Below, piece by piece: positions 36,101-44,500 of a DNA stretch of 64,000 nucleotides. The DNA is taken from the NCBI RefSeq assembly GCF_006438845.1, contig NZ_RCZJ01000008.1:30627-94626 (forward strand), read 5' to 3'. The position numbers were made by a program, and so were the translations under genes. Origin of the DNA: Variovorax ginsengisoli. Lineage in GTDB: Bacteria > Pseudomonadota > Gammaproteobacteria > Burkholderiales > Burkholderiaceae_C. The notes under the pieces were generated by a model. The model did no database searches. It had not been told where the DNA came from and worked only from the letters and a program-made list of their open reading frames with translations. Positions within the stretch are counted from its first letter, which is position 1. The number at the start of each line of letters is the position of its first letter.

Positions 36101-37425
36101 TGCACGGCGCCTACGCCGGCCAGGACGGCGTGCTGAAGCTCGGCACGCAGGTCGGCACCAACGGCATTTCAGACCGCCTGGTGATCGACGGCGCCAAGGC
36201 CAAGGCCAGCGGCCGCACGACCGTCGCCATTACCGACATCGGCGGCCTGGGCGGCGCCACCAGTGCGGACGGCATCGAAGTGGTCTCGGCGCGCAACGGC
36301 GCCACGACCACGGCGCAGTCCACCAAGGACGCGTTCGCTCTCGAGGGCGATCGCATCCTGGCCGGCGCGTTCGACTACCGCCTGGCCGCCGGCGACGCGG
36401 CCGGCGCGGGCGAGAACTGGTACCTGCGCTCGCATTTCCGCTCGGAGCTCCCGCTCTACGCAGCGCTGCCGAACCTGGTGCGCCAGGGCGATCTCGCGAT
36501 GCTCGGCAACCTGCACCGCCGCGTCGGCGACGACGACCTGACGCTGCAGGCCGGCCAGCGCGCGCCTTCGGGCTGGGGCGGCCAGGGCCGTCGCGCCTGG
36601 GGCCGCATCCTCGGCGGCAACACCGACGTGCAGCAGGCGAGCACCGCTGTCACCACGCAGACCCACAGCAGCATGGGCGGCTTCCAGACGGGCGTCGACC
36701 TGTACGCGGACGACAACTGGAGCGCCGGCCTCTACACAGGCATGCTGAACCAGCACGCGGACGTGACCGGCCTGCCGGTCTCGGGCGCGCTGCCGGCCGG
36801 TCGCGCCAAGCTGAACTCGTACTACCTGGGCAGCTACGCGACCTACGCCAACGCCGACCGCTTCTACACCGACCTGGTGCTGCAGTACGGGCAGCACGAC
36901 ATCAGCCCGACCGCCGCCGGTGCGTTGGCCACGTCGTCGAACGGCGTGAGCGGCAACAGCGTGACGGCTTCCGTCGAGATGGGCCAGGCGTTCATGCTCG
37001 GCAGCGACTGGATGATCGAGCCGCAGGCACAGCTGATCTTCCAGCGCGCCAGCATGGGTGGCGCGGCGATCGAAGGCGCCAGCGTGTCGCAAGACCCGGG
37101 CAATGCCGTCATCGGCCGGCTCGGCGTGCGGGTGAAGGGCGACTTCGCGACCTCCTACGGTCGCCTGCAGCCCTACGGCCGGCTCAATCTGTGGCACGGC
37201 TTCTCGGGCCACGACACGACGCGCTTCGCCGGCCCGGCGGCCACCACCGCGGTGGAAAGCGCGTTTGGCTACACCTCGCTCGAGGCGGCCGCCGGCTTCA
37301 CGCTCAAGCTCACGCCGACGACCAGCGTGTACGGCGAAATCGGCCGCACTTTCAAGACCAGCCATGGCGACGCGCAGCTCAAGGCATCGGTGCAGGGGTC
37401 GGTGGGCGTGAAGTGGAACTTCTGA
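30133..37425 (+). CDS. Giant type Va autotransporter with extended signal peptide region
   Basis: A 2430-residue secreted/outer-membrane adhesin candidate. Residues 1-21 (MNRIHRNIWCEASGTWVAAS) are an extended signal peptide region; the hydrophobic core and cleavage site (GALLSGAAHA) end near residue 55. A very long Gly/Ala/Thr/Asn-rich passenger with beta-helix character follows. Autotransporter-associated strand repeats of the type YAGGTTVSAGTLRV, YAGGTTINGGTLQL and YSGLTTVANGTLKA lie near residues 1390, 1766, 1856 and 1925. From about 2106 to the terminal Phe is the translocator: linker, then a 12-stranded barrel ending VGVKWNF. The ATG at 30133 has AAGGGAAG upstream. The earlier in-frame codons lack the ESPR and were rejected. 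Confidence 0.93.
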   Translation: MNRIHRNIWCEASGTWVAASEITRGKSKSSRSATVRSAAALAAIGALLSGAAHAVPMLPIGDPDTSAGYQYTVGNGAALTIDGAIASINPGSYATGAPETVGSLAGQGRLTFTGGNANNTNYGSYYSFSGNGVVAPEQNGSTSVYDPVTQSNVSFTTYQSSAITSGTYFPAFSALGAFILDEANVHIHQNVGLGQVQSTGGQLNVDLGDAAQNIRAADNTISLMAKNTVLTRADGSAGNTSNVDWRSRNRIDFQLAPVVAPETQSMAQVVTKFGGSFSTTDGLGNSVAHSVGTPADLAAYNDWLSTQIGNWLVPVANGGEGLTQTQAQQRYNDWMGLALTKETVTWDYKVWSDGGVHNNAATAGTGNLNVIHATGANAKGELVAGAALAVTGSSNGVMRADQGARLVNNGELNAWNDSRFAPVAVGMQATDASATNNGVLNAGVFIDNDGRQNVESHGAYGIKAAGASTVANTGVVNIGLSTLGQVARGVSLDGTSTGSNTGTINLTDGRSGNSAIGGATGYGVEVLGGASFTNASNGTIYLGREAQAAAGAASADVAMSGGAAQSAGIYAASSGNVVNDGTITIGSKVQNATGISAVGSTGLVTNNGDIVVLGGTGVGAPRANIGLLAQNTGATAGNAVTNNGDITVGGVNNIGIKVLATGATDAAASTTSTGSINVTGGADPATGTRSYGVWVEGAGSGTAKANIDSPITLGGQGAIGVHVRSSGSTVVANVTENAAPAFGNTDQIGYFLFGSGAQADVASATMNDGGFARTTLFRVADGATFNGTNGSGGKDLDLTVTGTDSVAVYGTGAGTTVSTANAVLNVGAAGSTGATAVKIEGGATGNIADSTQIVLNAPNSIAAVVDGQKHSLSGAAVGSPVATTLNSGTAVTSNLAGVVGYVARNLGELTLDATSTLALSGTDSVGVDVQQGGRMTNNSSSAIEVGGGVGVRVTGDDARIAKLGQVNVDGGLAGVQLRDGAKLTIAGTGNVINTKGTANGILLDTGAASLDASNVVISAAGTGAGIENKAEIGAVKLTGVTINAVDGAAIRTATSFDPASTATLNVAGTGTGIGFRNFDGSNATGDLNVGPGYDINVLASSNGGTGIDARTSGNVRTAGTIDVQGANGGAAVVAHDAASITNTGSLTSVSTVAPVIDGTGAGKTITNSGTVQALANTSVAIQASANADTVNLTGGAVTGVVNTGEGSDKLNWTAGTLDGEVNMGNGAGNAALVGTVDLSKTRHILTGSGAGDTIEFSGTRGAAAKVGSFGATAAADDLARGTNIGNGWNKLAATNGADLRIVDTLQLAGAGSEIKTASGATLRVGGSGATTGSIANHDVLTSDANGAGTLVFDNLDSQAYSGVISGSGNFVRDVTGTTFFTADNTYTGTTTINNGGTLQLGADVAGGSTTGGIAAVSPIVDNGALVINRSNDVLLGGAISGTGTLTQQGNGVTTLTGANAYLGTTTVSAGTLLVNGNQSAATGATTVLNAATLGGSGTIGGDVTVNDGGILSPGSAGPGALTVNGALNLAPTAVQNWQLGQAYVPGGQYNDLVSVGKDLVLDGTLNVSVPTTPAGGSFGPGVYRVYNYGGALTNNGLELGAMPAGATDLYVQTSVANQVNLVNTTGVLLNYWDGTGGAGGAERNNGVINGGDGVWELKANDNWTNMTGQMNAPWSNNAFSVFQGAPAGTVTVSNASGQVMFSGAQFAVDGYKITGDTLVTDTAQTIIRVGDGTLAGLGYTATYDNVIAGSGGIDKADLGTLVLNGANTYAGGTTVSAGTLRVSQDANLGAAGTGVTLNGGTLQYGAGFDTARQVTVGANHGTVDTNGHMATLSTDVTGPGRLTKTGAGTLTLTADNSYAGGTTINGGTLQLGNGGTTGSIVGDIVDNGVLVANRSNTLAIAGAISGAGQLQQIGSGTTVLSGANSYSGLTTVANGTLKAGATNTFSAASTHSVAAGASLDTAGLNQIVGGLANAGTVSLLSATPGSTLTVHGAYAGQDGVLKLGTQVGTNGISDRLVIDGAKAKASGRTTVAITDIGGLGGATSADGIEVVSARNGATTTAQSTKDAFALEGDRILAGAFDYRLAAGDAAGAGENWYLRSHFRSELPLYAALPNLVRQGDLAMLGNLHRRVGDDDLTLQAGQRAPSGWGGQGRRAWGRILGGNTDVQQASTAVTTQTHSSMGGFQTGVDLYADDNWSAGLYTGMLNQHADVTGLPVSGALPAGRAKLNSYYLGSYATYANADRFYTDLVLQYGQHDISPTAAGALATSSNGVSGNSVTASVEMGQAFMLGSDWMIEPQAQLIFQRASMGGAAIEGASVSQDPGNAVIGRLGVRVKGDFATSYGRLQPYGRLNLWHGFSGHDTTRFAGPAATTAVESAFGYTSLEAAAGFTLKLTPTTSVYGEIGRTFKTSHGDAQLKASVQGSVGVKWNF

Positions 37426-37466
37426 CGCGCGTGCGCTGATCTGCGCGCGCTCAGCGCGAGCAAAAC

Positions 37467-37500
37467 AAAAGCCCCGCCGGTCCTGACCGGCGGGGCTTTT
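37467..37500. terminator. Bidirectional intrinsic terminator
   Basis: A perfect 16-bp stem (AAAAGCCCCGCCGGTC and its complement) with a CT loop. A-tract on one side and T-tract on the other serve both the autotransporter (plus) and alr (minus), which converge here. Confidence 0.93.
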
Positions 37501-37523
37501 GACTTGGCAGACCCGGCGCCTGT

Positions 37524-38624
37524 TCAGTCAACGGCCACGGGCACGCGCGGCGCAACGGCGCACATCAATTCATAGCCGACGGTGCCCGCAGCGCGCGCGA
37601 CTTCGTCAATCGGCAACACGGCGCCACCCGACGCACGGCCCCACAGCGTGACCTCGCTGCCGAGATCCGCCGGCACGCCCGTCTTCCGCAGCGGCTCGAG
37701 ATCGACCGTGACCATGTCCATGCTGACGCGTCCGACCACCCGCGTGCGGACCCCGTTGACCAGCACCGGCGTGCCGGTCGCGGCGTGGCGCGGGTAACCA
37801 TCGGCGTAGCCGACAGCGGCCACGCCGATGGCCATCGGCGCATCGGCGACGAAGCTGGAACCGTAGCCCACGGTGGCGCCCGGCTGCAAAGACTGCATGC
37901 CGATGAGGCGTGTCGACAGCGTCATGGTCGGCTCGATCTGCCAATGCGCCGCGTCGTTCTCGGGAAAGTCCGGTGCGCCGCCGTACAGCACGATGCCGGG
38001 GCGCACCCAGTCGGCGCGCGTCTGCGTCGAATGGCGCAGCACGGCGGCGCTGTTGGCAATGGAGCGTTCGCCTGGCAGGTCTTGCGTCGCATGCTCGAAC
38101 GCGGTCAGCGCATCGGCCACGCCGCGCGGTCCATCGGCGTCACTGAAGTGCGTCATGAGCGAAATCTCGTCGACCTGCGGCAACGCGTTGAGCCGTGTCC
38201 AGGCCGAGCGAAAGCGCTCTGGCGTGAAGCCCAGCCGGTTCATGCCCGAGTTCATCTTGAGGAACACGCGCTGCGGCACCTGCGTCTTGTGGGCCGCCAG
38301 CATGTCGATCTGTGCGTCGCAGTGCACCGCATGCCAGAGGTCGAGCCGCGAACAGAGCTCGAGGTCGCGCGCCTCGAACACACCCTCGAGCAGCAGGATC
38401 GGCCCACGCCAGCCGAGCGCACGCACGCGCTCGGCCTCGGCCAGGTCGAGCAACGCGAAGCCGTCGGCCGCACGGAAGGCATCGAAGACGCGCTCGATCC
38501 CGTGGCCGTAGGCGTTGGCCTTGACGATCGCCCAGACACGCGCATCGAGCGCAGACCGCCGAACGCGGGTCAGGTTGTGCCGCAGCGCGTCGGTGTGGAT
38601 GGTGGCGAGGATCGGACGTGGCAC
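37524..38624 (-). CDS. alr: Alanine racemase
   Basis: PLP-dependent L/D-alanine racemase supplying D-Ala for peptidoglycan. 366 residues from ATG 38624. The PLP Lys is in VWAIVKANAYGHG, the catalytic Tyr in ATVGYGSSFVAD, and the conserved VFLKMNSGMNRLGF and GRVSMDMVTVDL motifs are present. Length and order are normal. It ends at the bidirectional terminator shared with the autotransporter and is divergent from lplT. Confidence 0.95.
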   Translation of the reverse strand: MPRPILATIHTDALRHNLTRVRRSALDARVWAIVKANAYGHGIERVFDAFRAADGFALLDLAEAERVRALGWRGPILLLEGVFEARDLELCSRLDLWHAVHCDAQIDMLAAHKTQVPQRVFLKMNSGMNRLGFTPERFRSAWTRLNALPQVDEISLMTHFSDADGPRGVADALTAFEHATQDLPGERSIANSAAVLRHSTQTRADWVRPGIVLYGGAPDFPENDAAHWQIEPTMTLSTRLIGMQSLQPGATVGYGSSFVADAPMAIGVAAVGYADGYPRHAATGTPVLVNGVRTRVVGRVSMDMVTVDLEPLRKTGVPADLGSEVTLWGRASGGAVLPIDEVARAAGTVGYELMCAVAPRVPVAVD

Positions 38625-38801
38625 GGAAACGGGAACCTTTCAAGCGGGGGCGAACCCATGAAAACACCGGCGCGCCGTGGCAGATTGGCGCCATTTTGGC
38701 ATCGCACCCCCATGCTATAACCGCGCATCCGCCCCCCGCGCGACGCCTTTTTCCTACCGCCCCACCACATCGCCAGCCACCGCTGGCCAGCCAGCCCATC
38801 G

Positions 38802-40106
38802 ATGAAGCGCGGTTTCTACACCATCATGTCGGCCCAGTTCTTTTCGTCGCTGGCCGACAACGCGATTTTCGTGGTTGCCGTGGAGTTCATGCGAAGCGGG
38901 GGCGCCGCCGAATGGCAGCGTGCTGCGCTGGTGCCGATTTTCGCGATCTTCTACGTGGTGCTGGCACCGCTGGTCGGAGCCTTCGCCGACGCCTTGCCCA
39001 AGGGCAAGGTCATGTTCATCAGCAATGCGATCAAGGTGGTCGGCTGTCTGCTGATGCTGTTCGGCACGCACCCTTTGATGGCCTACGCGATCATCGGTCT
39101 CGGTGCTGCAGCCTATTCGCCGGCCAAATACGGCATCCTGACCGAGCTGCTGCCGGCGTCCCAGCTGGTCAAGGCGAACGGCTGGATCGAGGGTCTCACG
39201 ATCGCATCGATCCTGCTGGGCATCGTGCTGGGTGGAACGCTGGTCGGCCACATGGTGTCGAGTCATTTGCTGGCTTTCGATTTTCCGTTCATCGATACCG
39301 GCGTTGACACGCCGTCCGAAGCGGCGATTTCGATGCTGATCGTCGTTTACATGATCGCGGCCTGGTTCAACACGCGCATTCCGCACACCGGCGTCGAGAT
39401 GCGGCCGCTGCGTAGCAACCCGAACCATGGCGTGGCACGCAACCTCGCCGCGCTGCTGCCTGACTTCTGGCATTGCAACGAACGCCTGTGGCGCGACAAG
39501 CTGGGCCAGATTTCGCTGGCCACCACCACGCTGTTCTGGGGCGCGGGCGGAAATCTCAAGTACATCGTGCTCGCCTGGGCGTCGCTGGCGCTTGGCTACA
39601 GCACCACCCAGGCTTCGGCGCTGACCGGCGTCGTGACCATCGGCATGGCAGTCGGTGCGGTGGTGGCATCGATGCGCATGCGCCTGGACATGGCGACCCG
39701 GGTGATTCCGCTCGGCATCGGCATGGGCCTGCTGGTGATGGCCATGATCTTCATTCACAACGTGTGGGTGGCGGTGCCTTTCCTGATTTTGCTGGGCGGC
39801 TTCGGCGGCTTCCTGGTGGTGCCCATGAACGCACTGTTGCAGCATCGTGGCCACAACCTCATGGGCGCGGGGCGCTCGATCGCCGTGCAGAATTTCAACG
39901 AGCAGGCCTGCATTCTTCTGCTGGGTGGCGTTTACAGCGCATGCACGGGCTTGGGGCTGTCGGCCTACGCGGCCATCACCGTGTTCGGCGGCTTGGTGGC
40001 GGGCTTCATGTGGATCATCCGGCGCTGGCACCAGAGCAACCTGCGCAAGCATCCGGAAGAAGTCGAACACCTGCTGGCGATTGCGCGCAGCGACAAGCAC
40101 CACTGA
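38802..40106 (+). CDS. lplT: Lysophospholipid transporter LplT
   Basis: MFS-type inner-membrane flippase, 434 residues, about 12 TM helices. LplT imports lysophosphatidylethanolamine for re-acylation by Aas. The start MKRGFYTIMSAQFFSSLADNA, the motif AKYGILTELLPASQLVKANGW and WGAGGNLKYIVLAW are family-specific. In enterobacteria it is followed by aas; here a glutathione peroxidase gene follows instead, as is usual in Comamonadaceae. The 177-bp gap to alr presumably carries both divergent promoters. Confidence 0.92.
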   Translation: MKRGFYTIMSAQFFSSLADNAIFVVAVEFMRSGGAAEWQRAALVPIFAIFYVVLAPLVGAFADALPKGKVMFISNAIKVVGCLLMLFGTHPLMAYAIIGLGAAAYSPAKYGILTELLPASQLVKANGWIEGLTIASILLGIVLGGTLVGHMVSSHLLAFDFPFIDTGVDTPSEAAISMLIVVYMIAAWFNTRIPHTGVEMRPLRSNPNHGVARNLAALLPDFWHCNERLWRDKLGQISLATTTLFWGAGGNLKYIVLAWASLALGYSTTQASALTGVVTIGMAVGAVVASMRMRLDMATRVIPLGIGMGLLVMAMIFIHNVWVAVPFLILLGGFGGFLVVPMNALLQHRGHNLMGAGRSIAVQNFNEQACILLLGGVYSACTGLGLSAYAAITVFGGLVAGFMWIIRRWHQSNLRKHPEEVEHLLAIARSDKHH

Positions 40107-40151
40107 CTGCCTGAGTCGACGGCCCGGCCCCGGGGATTTTCAAGGAACGCG

Positions 40152-40637
40152 ATGTCCACGATCTACGACTTCGAAGCCCAGCGCATCGACGGCCAACCGG
40201 CCACGTTGGCCGATTACCGCGGCAAGGTGCTGCTGATCGTCAACACCGCGAGCCAATGTGGCTTCACGCCGCAATTCGCCGGGCTGGAGGCACTCCACAA
40301 GCAGTATGCGGAGCAGGGCCTGGTGGTGCTGGGTTTTCCGTCGAACCAGTTCGGCTCGCAGGACCCGGGCAGCAACGAGGAAATCGGCGCGTTCTGTACG
40401 AAGAACTACGGCGTGAGCTTTCCGATGATGGAAAAGGTCGACGTCAACGGCGCGAATGCAGCGCCGCTGTACCGCTGGCTCACCAAGGAAAAGCCCGGCC
40501 TGCTGGGCAGCACCGCCATCAAGTGGAACTTCACGAAGTTCCTCGTGGGGCGTGACGGGCAGGTCCTGAAGCGCTATGCGCCGCTCGACACCCCGGCCTC
40601 GATGGCCAAAGACATCGAAGCGGCGCTCGCTGCCTGA
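40152..40637 (+). CDS. Glutathione peroxidase (Cys type)
   Basis: A 161-residue thioredoxin-fold peroxidase. The active-site Cys is in LIVNTASQCGFTPQF (selenocysteine replaced by Cys). The Gln of FPSNQFGSQDPG and the Trp of IKWNFTKFLVG complete the catalytic triad/tetrad. It reduces hydroperoxides with glutathione or, in many bacterial members (BtuE-like), thioredoxin. It is cytosolic, with no signal peptide. It is 45 bp downstream of lplT and convergent with the first OmpA-type lipoprotein gene. Confidence 0.93.
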   Translation: MSTIYDFEAQRIDGQPATLADYRGKVLLIVNTASQCGFTPQFAGLEALHKQYAEQGLVVLGFPSNQFGSQDPGSNEEIGAFCTKNYGVSFPMMEKVDVNGANAAPLYRWLTKEKPGLLGSTAIKWNFTKFLVGRDGQVLKRYAPLDTPASMAKDIEAALAA

Positions 40638-40653
40638 TTGCGGCGCCCAGCGC

Positions 40654-40668
40654 CGGCGCATCGCGCCG
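40654..40668. terminator. Short GC hairpin between convergent genes
   Basis: CGGCGC-atc-GCGCCG between the glutathione peroxidase and OmpA-lipoprotein stop codons. There is no T-tract, so it is only a possible transcript end for module 1 of the adhesin locus. Confidence 0.3.
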
Positions 40669-40682
40669 CCGCCGGGTTGACC

Positions 40683-41534
40683 TCAGGGTGCAGTGGCTTG
40701 CACGCTGATGTCGACGCGCCGGTTGGGCGCCAGGCACGCGATCAATGCGGCGCGATCGACCTGGTCGCACATGACCTTCGGCTGCGTCTCCCCGCGGCCT
40801 TGCACATCGGTGGCTTTCGCAGGCACGCCGGCGCGCATCAGGTAGTCGCGCACCGTCGTTGCGCGGGCCAGCGACAGCTGTTGGTTGTAAGCGGTCGAGC
40901 CGAGGCGGTCGGTGTGCCCGACGATCTCGAGCCGCTCCACGCTCTTCGCCTTGCGCAGTTCGGCCGCGAGCGCATCGAGTTCCGCCCGACCTTTCGGGAG
41001 CAACGCGGCGGTTTCGGAGCGGTCAAAAGCGAACAGCGCATCGGCCGACAGCGCGACGTTGCGGCGAGGCGCCATCGGCTGCTCGACAACGCGTTGGACC
41101 ACGCGCTCGCCAGCGGCCGCGGGCTTGAGCACATCGCCGCAGCCTGCGGGCAGCCAATGGAAGGTCTGCGCCAGGCCCTTGGTGTCGAAGATCGCCTTGT
41201 ACTGGCAGGTCTTCACCCCCGTCGGGGTCCGGAAGTGGAAGACGTAGTCCCACTCGCGCACGCCCGCCAGACCTTCTTCGAAGTGCGGCCGGCCGACCAG
41301 ATCGTAGAGCTGGTCCTTGGTCACGCCGGGAGCGAGCTGGCGCAGGTTGTCGAGATTGGGGAAGGTGCCTTCCTTCAGCCAGGCGTTCTTCTCACGATCA
41401 GGGAAGACCACCTCGCCGGCCACGCCGTCGTCGGAGATCTTCTTGCTCACGGTGGAAGTGCCGCAAGCCTGCAGGCCCAACACCAGGGTCGCCATGGCCA
41501 AGGCCATGCCGGCGCGTTGAATGTTCGTTGTCAT
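40683..41534 (-). CDS. BamE/SmpA-OmpA lipoprotein, partner of TAA1 (TpgA-like)
   Basis: A 283-residue predicted lipoprotein. The lipobox GLQAC puts the lipidated Cys at 24. Residues ~45-135 form a BamE/SmpA-like domain (NLDNLRQLAPGVTKDQLYDLVGRPHFEEG, VREWDYVFHFR). Residues ~165-280 form an OmpA C-terminal domain with the peptidoglycan-contact residues in GHTDRLGSTAYNQQLSLARATTV (Asp and Arg). It is encoded 45 bp downstream of the 1656-residue TAA. By analogy with TpgA of Acinetobacter, it would sit in the periplasm, tie the TAA anchor to peptidoglycan and aid its biogenesis. It is the most diverged of the three paralogues here. Confidence 0.88.
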   Translation of the reverse strand: MTTNIQRAGMALAMATLVLGLQACGTSTVSKKISDDGVAGEVVFPDREKNAWLKEGTFPNLDNLRQLAPGVTKDQLYDLVGRPHFEEGLAGVREWDYVFHFRTPTGVKTCQYKAIFDTKGLAQTFHWLPAGCGDVLKPAAAGERVVQRVVEQPMAPRRNVALSADALFAFDRSETAALLPKGRAELDALAAELRKAKSVERLEIVGHTDRLGSTAYNQQLSLARATTVRDYLMRAGVPAKATDVQGRGETQPKVMCDQVDRAALIACLAPNRRVDISVQATAP

Positions 41535-41579
41535 ATGGATTTCCTCAAATGTTCTTGCGCGTTGTCGTCGTGCGTCGGC

Positions 41580-44500
41580 TTACCAATGGAAGCCCGCGCC
41601 CGCGCCCACGCCGACCTTGCCGCGCGAGTTGGCCGTGCCGCTGAACTTGACGACCCAGCGACCGTTGTCCGACAGCTTCGAGACGCCGAGGGCCAGCGCC
41701 GCTTCGCCGTCGAAGCCACCCACGCCGACCGACACCATGCTCTTGCCCGGCAGGTACGCCTGCGGCAGATTGGCCATCGCCATGGCGCCGGCAGCGCCCG
41801 CGCTGGCCTCCTTGGCGACCTTGTTCAGGTCGCCTCGGATCTGGCCGATCTTGGTGTCGGTGTACTGGTTGGCGCCGGCAATGCCAGCGTTCAGCTGGTT
41901 GACGTTGACCGCATCGGTGCCCGCGACGCCAGCCGCCACGTTGTGCACGGTGACCGGGCCGGTCGCACTGTTGTTGCCCAGCGTGACGCTGTTGTAGTTG
42001 ACGCTGCCGTCGGCGTTGTTCTCGTACTTCACCGCGCTGTTGTCGATCGTCGTGACCGACGCCTGCACGCCCTTCAACTGGCTCACGTTGACGGCGTCGC
42101 TGTCGGCAGCGCCGGCGGCCACACCGGTGATCTGGCGGTACTGGCCGTTGGCCGCGTCGCCCACCGACACCGCGGCCAGCGTGCTGGTTGTTCCGACGAT
42201 CGCAGCGGTCTGGCCTTGGCTCGCACCCACCGGTACGTAGCCCGCGACGCCGGCTGCCGTCGAGGCGACCGAGCCTGCGCCCAATGCCACACCACCGGCC
42301 TGGCTCACGCTGGCGCCGGCACCGATCGCCACGCCCTGCACCGCCGCTGCCGAGGCTTTGGTGCCCAGAGACACCGAGTCGGCGGCGACCGAGGTCGAGC
42401 CTTGGCCGATCGCGATGCCGCCCGGCGCACTGGCCTGCACCGTCGCGCCGTTGCCGATGCCGATGCCGTTGCTGCCGTTGACCACGGTCTGCGGGCCGAT
42501 GGCAACGGACTCCATGCCAACGGCCAGCGAATCCGCTGCGCTGGAGTTGGCATGGAAGTACTTCGTCGGCGTGACAGCAAAGGATTGCAGTGCGCCGCTG
42601 AGCTGGCGCACGGTGACGGCGTCTTGTTGTTCGGTCCCGTCGGCCACGTTGGTGATCTGGCGGTAGCTGGTGGCGTTGCCCACTGACACCGCGCCCAGCA
42701 GGGTGCGGTCGGTCGTGTTGTAGGGCACGAGGAAGTTGTTGCTCACAGGGAGATTGCCTTTTGCGCCGGCGATCACGCGATCGGAGACCGAGTTGGATCC
42801 GAGAGCAACAGAGCCAGCGACCTGCGCCGTGCTGCTGTAGCCGAGCGCTGTGGAATCCACACCGACGGCGTCGGCACGGCCGCCAAAGGCGGACGCGCGA
42901 TCACCGAGCCCGAAGGTTCCGCGACCGACTGCGACGCTTTCCAGGCCATACGCGCCCGACCCGTTGCCAACGGTCACTGCCCCGCTGGCCCCTGCGTAGC
43001 TTTCTCCACCAATGCTTACGATGGCGTCTGCATCTGCATACGCATCGCGGCCGATGACGACGGACGACCCACCATTGGCCTCGGCTCCGACGCCAATCGC
43101 CACCGACAGGGTGTTCGCCTTTGCGTAGGAGCCCAGCACTGTCGACTGCACTCCGTAAGCCTCGGCATACGAGCCCACGGCCGCGGAGCCGATCCCAGCC
43201 TTCGTACCGTTGCCGACCGCAACGCCACCCAAGCCGCCGCTGTTCGCTCCATTGCCTACAGAAACACCTGTATCTGCCACAGCCGAGCGTCCGATGGCAG
43301 TGCCTCCAGCGCCCGACGCCGACGCGTTTTTACCGACGGCGATGGCATCCAACCCGCTGGCACCTTCGTTGTTCTCGTTCGTGCCGCCGGTCGAAGCAAC
43401 ACTGAAGTACTTCGTCTTGTTCGCCGCCACGGTGGTGGAAAGGTTGTCGATCGCCGAGTTCGTCGCATACAGCTGCGAGCCGTTGATCGCATCGGTGCTG
43501 CTCGCACTGATGCGACCCGCTGCCACATTGGTCAGCGTACGCACGCCATTGACCGCGGCGCCGGAGCCCACGCTGACCGTGCTCGTCGCATCCGTGCCAG
43601 CGAAGGTGTACGCCGTGCCGCGGATGGTCGTGCCCGTGGTGTTCACCACCGCAGCAGATGCCGAACCGAAGCCCAAGGCCACATCGCCGACATTGGTCGC
43701 CTTCGACTGGTAGCCGAGAGCCGTGGAGTTGGCAGCGCCGCTCGCACGCGCGCCCACCAATACCGAGTTGGCACCGCTGTCTTGCGTGTCGTGCCCGATG
43801 GCGACCGTGTCGATGAAAGAGGCGCCTGCGCCGAAACCAAGGGCAGTGCTGCCTTGAGCGCCAGCATAAGCGTTGGTGCCGACGGCGGTCGAACCGGAAT
43901 CCATCGCCGCGGCCCCTGAGCCGAGCGCCACACTGCCAGAGCCCGAAGCCTCGCTCAGCGCGCCCATCGCGACGGAAAGATTGCCCGCTGCGGACGCAAA
44001 CTCTCCTGCAGCCATGGACTGGAGACCCGTAGCGCCATCGTTGTTCACGTTGCTACCGACGCCGGTGCCGGTGCTGTTTACGCTGTAGTACTTGGTCTTG
44101 TTCGCTGCGACGGTTCCTTCCACGGCCTTGAGCTGGGACACGTTCACTGCATCGGTATTTTGTGTACCTGCGGCCACGTTGGTGATCTGCCTGAACTGGC
44201 CCAGGGCCGCATTGCCCACCGACACTGCGCCGTAGTCCTTGCTCGCGGTGGCAGCGATGGCAGCCGCCTGTGCAGCGTTGGCATTGGTCGGCACGTAACC
44301 CGCCGCGCCAGCCGCAGTGTTGGCAACCGACCGAGCGCCGAGCGCTACGGAATCGACCACTGTGGCGCTGGACAACAAGCCGACACCGACTGCACGATCA
44401 GCCGATGCGTTTGCAGCCCCACCGATCGCGATCGAACTGGTATTCGCAGCGACGGCGGAATTTCCCAAGGCCGTGGCGTTGTTCCCCGAAGCGTTCGCAC

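Noticed and set aside
30040..36105. A 6-kb open frame on the minus strand, opposite the giant autotransporter
   Set aside because: It is a mirror of the GC-rich repetitive autotransporter gene: His/Arg/Ala-rich low-complexity translation, no ribosome-binding site or domain, and the plus-strand reading has ESPR, passenger repeats and a barrel.
41800..43900. Regular short repeats in the adhesin genes, considered as CRISPR or minisatellite
   Set aside because: They are in-frame YadA head and stalk repeats with protein-level periodicity; there are no identical repeat-spacer units.
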